Source: Nomia melanderi
Lineage: Eukaryota > Arthropoda > Insecta > Hymenoptera > Halictidae
DNA: 64,000 nt
Direction: 5' to 3'
Assembly: GCF_051020985.1 (NCBI RefSeq)
Contig: NC_135002.1
Coordinates: forward strand, 7,998,001 to 8,062,000
Shown here: piece by piece, positions 59,648 through 64,000 of the stretch
Layout of the letters: the number at the start of each line of letters is the position of its first letter
How positions within the stretch are numbered: position 1 is the first letter of the stretch
Position numbers and translations under genes: made by a program
Notes under the pieces: generated by a model
Databases searched by the model: none
What the model was told of the DNA's origin: nothing
Seen by the model: only the letters and a program-made list of their open reading frames with translations

Positions 59648-62023
59648 AACATCAGTTTTGTCCCCAAAGACATTCATTATTTCTCAAATGCTCACTTGCT
59701 ATTCTCATTTTCCAGTTAATGACTAATTTAACGGGACAAATTGCTACTATACTCTTCCAATAATCTTCGCGTTCATCCATTTTACCGGGATTCGTACCAA
59801 AGGTTCATCATTCCTTCGATAGCCCAACTGTCCCACGAACAAAAACTATTCCGAACCGCAAGGAGCAATCAGAAAAATCAGAAATACGAGCTTCGGGAGC
59901 ATTGTTCATCCTCGAAGTTCGCCGTGTAATCGCGTTTCCCCTATCCTTGACTTTATTTAGCCGGGACCCGCCGCTGGAGCCCAGCCGGGCGTGAGTAAGC
60001 GGATCGCGTAGACGCCAGGAAAAAATTTATTAGAAAAATATGCACATGAATTGTAAGAAGGCCGGCCGGGAAGATAACAACAGGGGGTTGAAATACGGTG
60101 GACGGTTCGGCGGAAGGAAGCCGCGGGTGTGGTAGACGCGTGTATCCGCGATCCGAACCCGGAAAAAGAGGGTTTTAGGGCTCGCGAGGAAATATAGCGG
60201 CGTGCACTTAAATTGAGCCGGGCCGCGGAGTCCGCAGACGCCCGGCACTCATTTTTCCGACGAGCCCCGCGAGACGCGTTCGCGACACGGTGTACGTCCC
60301 GGTTACAGGGTCCCGTCCTTTTCTGGATCGTCAACTTCCTATTTATTACACGGGATGTTATTTCACGCGCGCCGTTACTGTCCCGGCGACTGTAGCTGGC
60401 TCGCAACGAAACGCGATGACGCGGACGTACTTTAGTTCGATGATCCTGGCTGTTCCGAGGCTTTCGGTTTTCGGTATAGTTGCGAATGCTGCTTATGCAG
60501 AGTTTATGCTAGTTGTAGTGATTTTCAGGCGACTGGCTCAGAATGAAACACGATGACACGGATATATTTCTGTACAGTGAGTTGTGTTTATTGTAGTTAT
60601 AGTGATCGTGGTAACCTGAGGTTTGGAAGTTTTAGTGATATTAGTGATTTATGGTCTGATTATTTTTAGTGACTGTTTGCGGCTTATTTTTTGACAATTT
60701 TAATGATTAATTTATTAATTGTGGAATATCAACAGTTGGTGATTAATTCTGTGAAAGATCCAATTTTAATTATTATAATTTATATAATGATTGTAATGCG
60801 ATTTGTATATTGTATTTACTAGCTAAATTGTGATGTAATTATGTAGATAATTATTATTAAAGAGTGAAATTAAACATTTTCACCGGTTCGAACGAATGAG
60901 AAAGTTTGAATAATTACACGTGATTCGACGTGAAAAAGTGAATTGATAATAGGAATAGGAGATTTGGTAGCTCCTCGAGTTTCAAAACGAACCGAATATA
61001 AATTTTGACGTACGTACCGGGAATAGGTACACGTGTACGGGGCAACTCAGCGCCGATCCCCTCGGAAAAAAGAATTTTCTAGGAAAAAATTCATTTCATA
61101 TTTCTGTACCGTCAGTTTGCGCTATCCTGCGTATAAAAATTGCAACCGGGCCGAATCGATCAATTTCGTATGGGTCTTGTAATAGATGAAAGCCGTGACA
61201 CCGATTTCTGGACAACGGAATTTTTACGGAACACACGGTTCTCCATAAATTGATATTCGGAAACACGGGGAGAGCAAATATTGATTTTTTTATTAGTTGG
61301 AAATAAATTGGTTACGTTGTTTTCGCCGTGCCGCGTCCGCGAGGTGCGTTGTAAATATATAAAATAGAACAAATTCGAACTTCGTGAATGTTCTATTAAC
61401 GTCGTTAGAATTTCATCGTGATTTTCGCGAGGCATTCGTTTTCGCCGTCGTGTATCGTTATTAAAATGAAATCCGGTTCGGATCCGGCGAAAGCAACGAA
61501 ATTCGCGGAATTATTTGAACGCGGTTGCGTAAACAAGAAACGGATCTCACGAAATTCAAGACAGACACGAGGGAAATGTCTTTTCGCCGCGCGACGACGA
61601 CGGCGACGGCGGCGGCGGCAATGAACTTTCGAGGACTGTAGAGGATGCAATAATTAAAATCTGCGGCACGGCCATGGGACGCGGAAATTGTCCGTGGGAA
61701 GGAATTTCATCTTTTGAAATCTCCGCCTGTACGTCATTAAAAATTCTTCCGCCTGCTACGTAAACATTCATTCGTGGATTTCGTGCTTTGTGCTTCGGAC
61801 CGCCTGTTTCTCTCATTATATTTCATAAAATAGGAACAATTTTCATACGGGAACCATATCCCCGTTCGAGATCCCTCTTATTTCGTAAATTCATGTCCCT
61901 CGTTGCATCAAAACCTATTTGAAATATCATAGCTACTGTTTCAATAAGCAACATGAAAAGTCGCGTTTGAAAATTCAAGAAGTATGATAAATAAAATTGG
62001 AAACATTTTTTACATTTCCAGAG
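59648..62023. other. Non-coding stretch with a GC-rich block at 60.0-60.5 kb
   Basis: 59700-59930 is C-rich on the plus strand. 59960-60450 is GC-rich with conflicting ORFs (59957-60406 minus, 60290-60556 plus). 60550-60850 is T/G-rich; line 60601-60660 counts T24 G18 A14 C4. A 12-bp palindrome, GTACACGTGTAC, lies at 61027-61038. A CGN repeat lies at 61595-61619. No gene found. Confidence 0.5.
61595..61619. repeat. CGA/CGG trinucleotide repeat
   Basis: GAC units pass into GGC units over about 8 triplets. It produces Arg runs in overlapping ORFs that I do not annotate. Confidence 0.85.
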
Positions 62024-62250
62024 TTAACGCTAAGACTATCAGACGGGACAAAATGACTGTTTCTTGACGTCTTAATCTTGCAATTATTAAAGAGATAGCA
62101 AACGTTTCTCTGAGAAATTACTGAAGAAATTGATCCAGCACCACGCAAACGGGAATTTAAATCAATCAAACCTTCGACGGATGCACTCTTGGAGTTTCTA
62201 TAGGGAAACTTCAAAAATTCAGTTAAACTGCTCGGTAGTTTTAATGTTAA
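62024..62250 (-). mobile_element. Type B TTAA MITE, copy 9 (full length, inverted)
   Basis: Left TTAACGCTAAGACTATCAGA, right CTGCTCGGTAGTTTTAATGTTAA, TTAA intact on both sides. Exactly 227 bp, the same length as copy 5. Its right TTAA (62247-62250) is also the left TTAA of the type A copy that follows, so the two abut with no base between. Confidence 0.95.
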
Positions 62251-62353
62251 CACATTGCGTACGGCTATTTAATTATATCGCTATACATAGGGAAACTCAG
62301 ATATCTCATTGTTATGTAATATATTTTAAATAGATAATCAATTTGAATCAAAT

Positions 62354-62596
62354 TTAACACGTTGAATGCCATGGAGGTCACCGGTGACCTCAACCAAATC
62401 GAATTACTATGATTCATTCGGTTGAACGATGATTATTTGAAAACTTGTCTATATTATAAGTAATACCACCTAATGCAGTGACATTCAACGAGATGAACCT
62501 GCAATAATAATAACGTACTTCAATTACGTAAGTTGACATTACATTAGTTTCATTTTGTATATTTTTCTCAACATCGCACGGCATTCAACGTGTTAA
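62354..62596. mobile_element. Type E TTAA element nested in type A
   Basis: Perfect terminal inverted repeats: left TTAACACGTTGAATGCC, right GGCATTCAACGTGTTAA. 243 bp. Removing it and one TTAA rejoins the two halves of the host type A copy in line with the uninterrupted copy 3, which is direct evidence of insertion into TTAA. Near its left end it carries an 18-bp palindrome, GAGGTCACCGGTGACCTC. Confidence 0.9.
62374..62391. promoter_or_regulatory. Palindromic AGGTCA pair (IR4) inside the type E element
   Basis: GAGGTCACCGGTGACCTC is an 18-bp perfect palindrome: two AGGTCA half-sites in inverted order spaced by 4. AGGTCA is the core half-site of nuclear receptors. Whether any receptor binds here is not shown by sequence. 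Confidence 0.45.
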
Positions 62597-62663
62597 TATT
62601 TTTTTCAATGCTGTGGTAGTTATCGAAGTTGCATAGCTAAGTGTTAAGTGCGGAATGTGTCAA

Positions 62664-62767
62664 TATAAACATTAAGAAAAGATAAGAATTACGTAAAGAA
62701 GATCCTCAGTCCTTTAAATCGTTAGCCCAGAATTATATCTCGATTAATAGTAAATAATCTATTACAG
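62664..62767. other. Short AT-rich spacer
   Basis: AT-rich; ends in a possible 3' splice site, CTATTACAG, at 62759-62767. Confidence 0.4.
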
Positions 62768-63002
62768 GCTAATCTTCAAGACCACGCGATGGCCGTGCAA
62801 GAAGGACCGCCATGGTTTTGGGGTTGGCAGACTGGTGTCCTTTAATAGTGACCCTTTGGCAAGAGCCTGTCATGTATGCCTGACCGCTCAAGGAAGCACG
62901 TCCTCGTGCGTACCATGTGTCCGTGGCCGAAATCCTAATTACAAATCTATTGTGCCGGTCCGTGGCGCCACTTACAATCGCAACCCGCAGAGAACATCAT
63001 GA
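62768..63002 (+). CDS. Candidate exon, cysteine-rich, unassigned
   Basis: A GC-balanced island in AT-rich sequence. After a possible acceptor (CTATTACAG, weak pyrimidine tract) the phase-1 frame is open for 77 codons to a TGA at 63000-63002. Five cysteines stand out: C10, then C34-x2-C37 and C47-x2-C50. That CxxC-x9-CxxC pair has the spacing type of a small zinc-binding or disulphide knuckle. The N-terminal part is basic (K-K-D-R-H), the tail Arg/Asn/Tyr-rich. I recognise no family. The phase-0 frame is also open for 25 codons, ending P-P-W-F-W-G-W then a short tail. No upstream exon is identified, and TTAA elements flank it on both sides. It could be a 3' terminal exon, a fragment, or chance. 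Confidence 0.3.
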
Positions 63003-63256
63003 GGAGGCTAGTCAAGTGATCAGAGTTAATTCGGTTAATTAGACTAGCTACTAGCCCATTCGTAATACAGTTATTTCGAGCCGGTCGTTATCAAAGGGAA
63101 CTTTTCTCCAAATAATCGTTCAAATGAAATTCGTGTTTCATCTTTCGCATTTAAAGAATAACAATTATTATTTCTCCACTTTCCGACGTGACAAGAATAT
63201 TACTCAAACAATCGAGCTTTCATGGTATTTTCAATATTAAGTGTTACACAACTATA
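63003..63256. other. Short stretch, no gene seen
   Basis: Begins with a CTAGTC/GACTAG inverted repeat (63008-63013 and 63042-63047), then AT-rich sequence. No polyadenylation signal of convincing context was found. Confidence 0.4.
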
Positions 63257-63474
63257 TCAACACATCGCGTTAATTTTCGGATAACTGAATTCAGGGAGGT
63301 CAACTTATATCATTATATATAGAAAAGCTCAAATATATTGACGTGTAATATATTTTAAGTAGATAATCAGTTTCAATCAAATTGAAAATTTTTCAATGCT
63401 GCGGCAATCAGCAAAGTTGCACAGCTCAGTGTCTTTATGTAAAAACGAGATTTCTCAGTGTGCAATGTGTCAAC
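63257..63474 (-). mobile_element. Type A TTAA element, copy 3 (inverted)
   Basis: Matches copy 1 inverted over most of its length: TGTAATATATTTTAAGTAG, TTTCAATGCTGCGGCAATC and AAAAACGAGATTTCTCAGTG. Both ends are worn to TCAA (63257 and 63471). 218 bp. It abuts the following type C copy through the shared TCAA. Confidence 0.75.
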
Positions 63475-63707
63475 TCTTTGCACTCCGAGCAATGTTGAAT
63501 ATGACCTCCCAGCGACTTGCATCATTTTTATTATAAGCTACCAACTCCATGAAGATATACAGTGACACGATCGCGCATATGTGAAAGGTTGAAGATCCCT
63601 CGTCGATTTAAAGAAACGTGAACATAAAACTACGTTTCATTAAAAACAAAGTTATAAACTTCTCTTACAATGTCTCCGTAGCAGCGTCAACGAAGTGAAA
63701 AGGTTAA
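63471..63707. mobile_element. Type C TTAA element, diverged copy 5
   Basis: The left end TCAACTCTTTGCACTCCGAG is one or two changes from the type C consensus. The right end GAAGTGAAAAGGTTAA is more worn. 237 bp, non-coding. It shares its left TCAA with type A copy 3. Confidence 0.65.
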
Positions 63708-64000
63708 AGGCGAAACAATGAAATCAATCTGTTCGCATTCGAATCCAGTGATATTCGTCGAGGTCGGCCAAAGACGAAACCGACTTTCTTATTCCACCGA
63801 ACACGTTAATCCGTGAATTTGCATAAACATCCGAACGCGAAACGATCACCGGCGTCTCCTCCTTTGGCTGGGAAAGCGCCGCCTGCTTCATTTGCTTATT
63901 AAGCGCGACGCACACGCGTAAAAAGCCGCGCGATCGGGAATTACCCCCGGCAAGCACGCCATTACGGCCGGCTCTTTATTCCCCGCGATTTAACTCGGCG
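63708..64000. other. End of window, no gene seen
   Basis: Moderately GC-rich from 63830. The minus ORF of 77 codons at 63724-63957 has no recognisable domain. Confidence 0.4.

Larger units (their letters stand above)
62247..62663 (-). mobile_element. Type A TTAA element, copy 2, interrupted by type E
   Basis: The left end TTAACACATTGCGTACGGCT matches the type A end. The halves 62247-62353 and 62597-62663 match copy 1 in inverse orientation and copy 3 (63257-63474) in the same orientation, with shared TGTAATATATTTTAA and GATAATCARTTT. A type E element is inserted at an internal TTAA. The outer right TTAA is worn to TCAA. Confidence 0.8.

Noticed and set aside
59957..60406. 149-codon minus ORF
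   Set aside because: Low-complexity Arg/Ser-rich frame in a GC-rich block; plus strand open too.
62768..63002. Possible structural RNA (SRP, RNase P, telomerase RNA)
   Set aside because: Considered because of its GC balance; no conserved core of these RNAs and only one isolated CCTAA telomere-like motif were seen.
1..64000. tRNA genes
   Set aside because: Scanned for GGTTCRA-type T-loops with a matching acceptor stem; spots such as 31777 and 60891 lack the rest of the cloverleaf.

Overview
Eukaryotic genomic DNA with no complete protein-coding gene that I can recognise. The open frames are short, carry no family motif I know, and are often open on both strands. I see no rRNA, tRNA, CRISPR array, bacterial-type operon or recognisable transposase. 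The texture is of a compact insect genome: AT-rich sequence cut by GC-rich, CpG-rich blocks, many short TTAA-flanked elements, and minisatellites. My best guess is an insect, perhaps a hymenopteran. That is inference from composition, not from a marker gene.

The simplest reading is that most of the window lies inside one very long intron, or a gene desert, of a gene on the minus strand. Three minus-strand sites join a strong 3' splice site directly to a full GTRNGT 5' splice site: 3775|3774 (GCAG|GTACGT), 17276|17275 (TTAG|GTAAGT) and 42553|42552 (TCAG|GTGAGT). This is the form of recursive-splicing ratchet points known from long insect introns.

The commonest feature is a set of non-autonomous TTAA-bounded elements of about 180-250 bp, resembling piggyBac-type MITEs. 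I separate six end types by eye. B (ends TTAACACTAAAACTACC, full length 227 bp) has nine copies. C (TTAACCCTTTGCACTC) has five copies plus one lone end. A (TTAACWCRTTGCRTAC) has three copies. D, E and F have one each. Several are nested or abut through one shared TTAA, above all in the 62.0-63.7 kb cluster.

Layout: 1-9.6 kb, unique sequence with a diverged duplication, a miRNA-like hairpin, ratchet point 1 and a GC block at 6.3-7.0 kb. 9.6-13.4 kb, a 230-bp tandem duplication, a split direct repeat around B copy 1, and element D. 14.2-16.4 kb, a large GC block, then ratchet point 2 at 17.3 kb. 18.9-20.0 kb, a 185-bp minisatellite and a 44-bp repeat. 20-33 kb, weak ORFs, B copy 2, a GC block at 24.6-25.2 kb and a C element. 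33-48 kb, B, C and F elements and ratchet point 3. 48.4-52.3 kb, a 180-bp and a 216-bp tandem repeat. 52-62 kb, GC blocks, A, B and C elements and weak ORFs. 62-63.7 kb, a nested element cluster surrounding a cysteine-rich candidate exon.

A second large-scale pattern is a repeated strand-composition jump. Several GC-rich blocks have A/C-rich plus-strand sequence on their left and T/G-rich sequence on their right. That is what a replication-initiation zone or a divergently transcribed element would leave.
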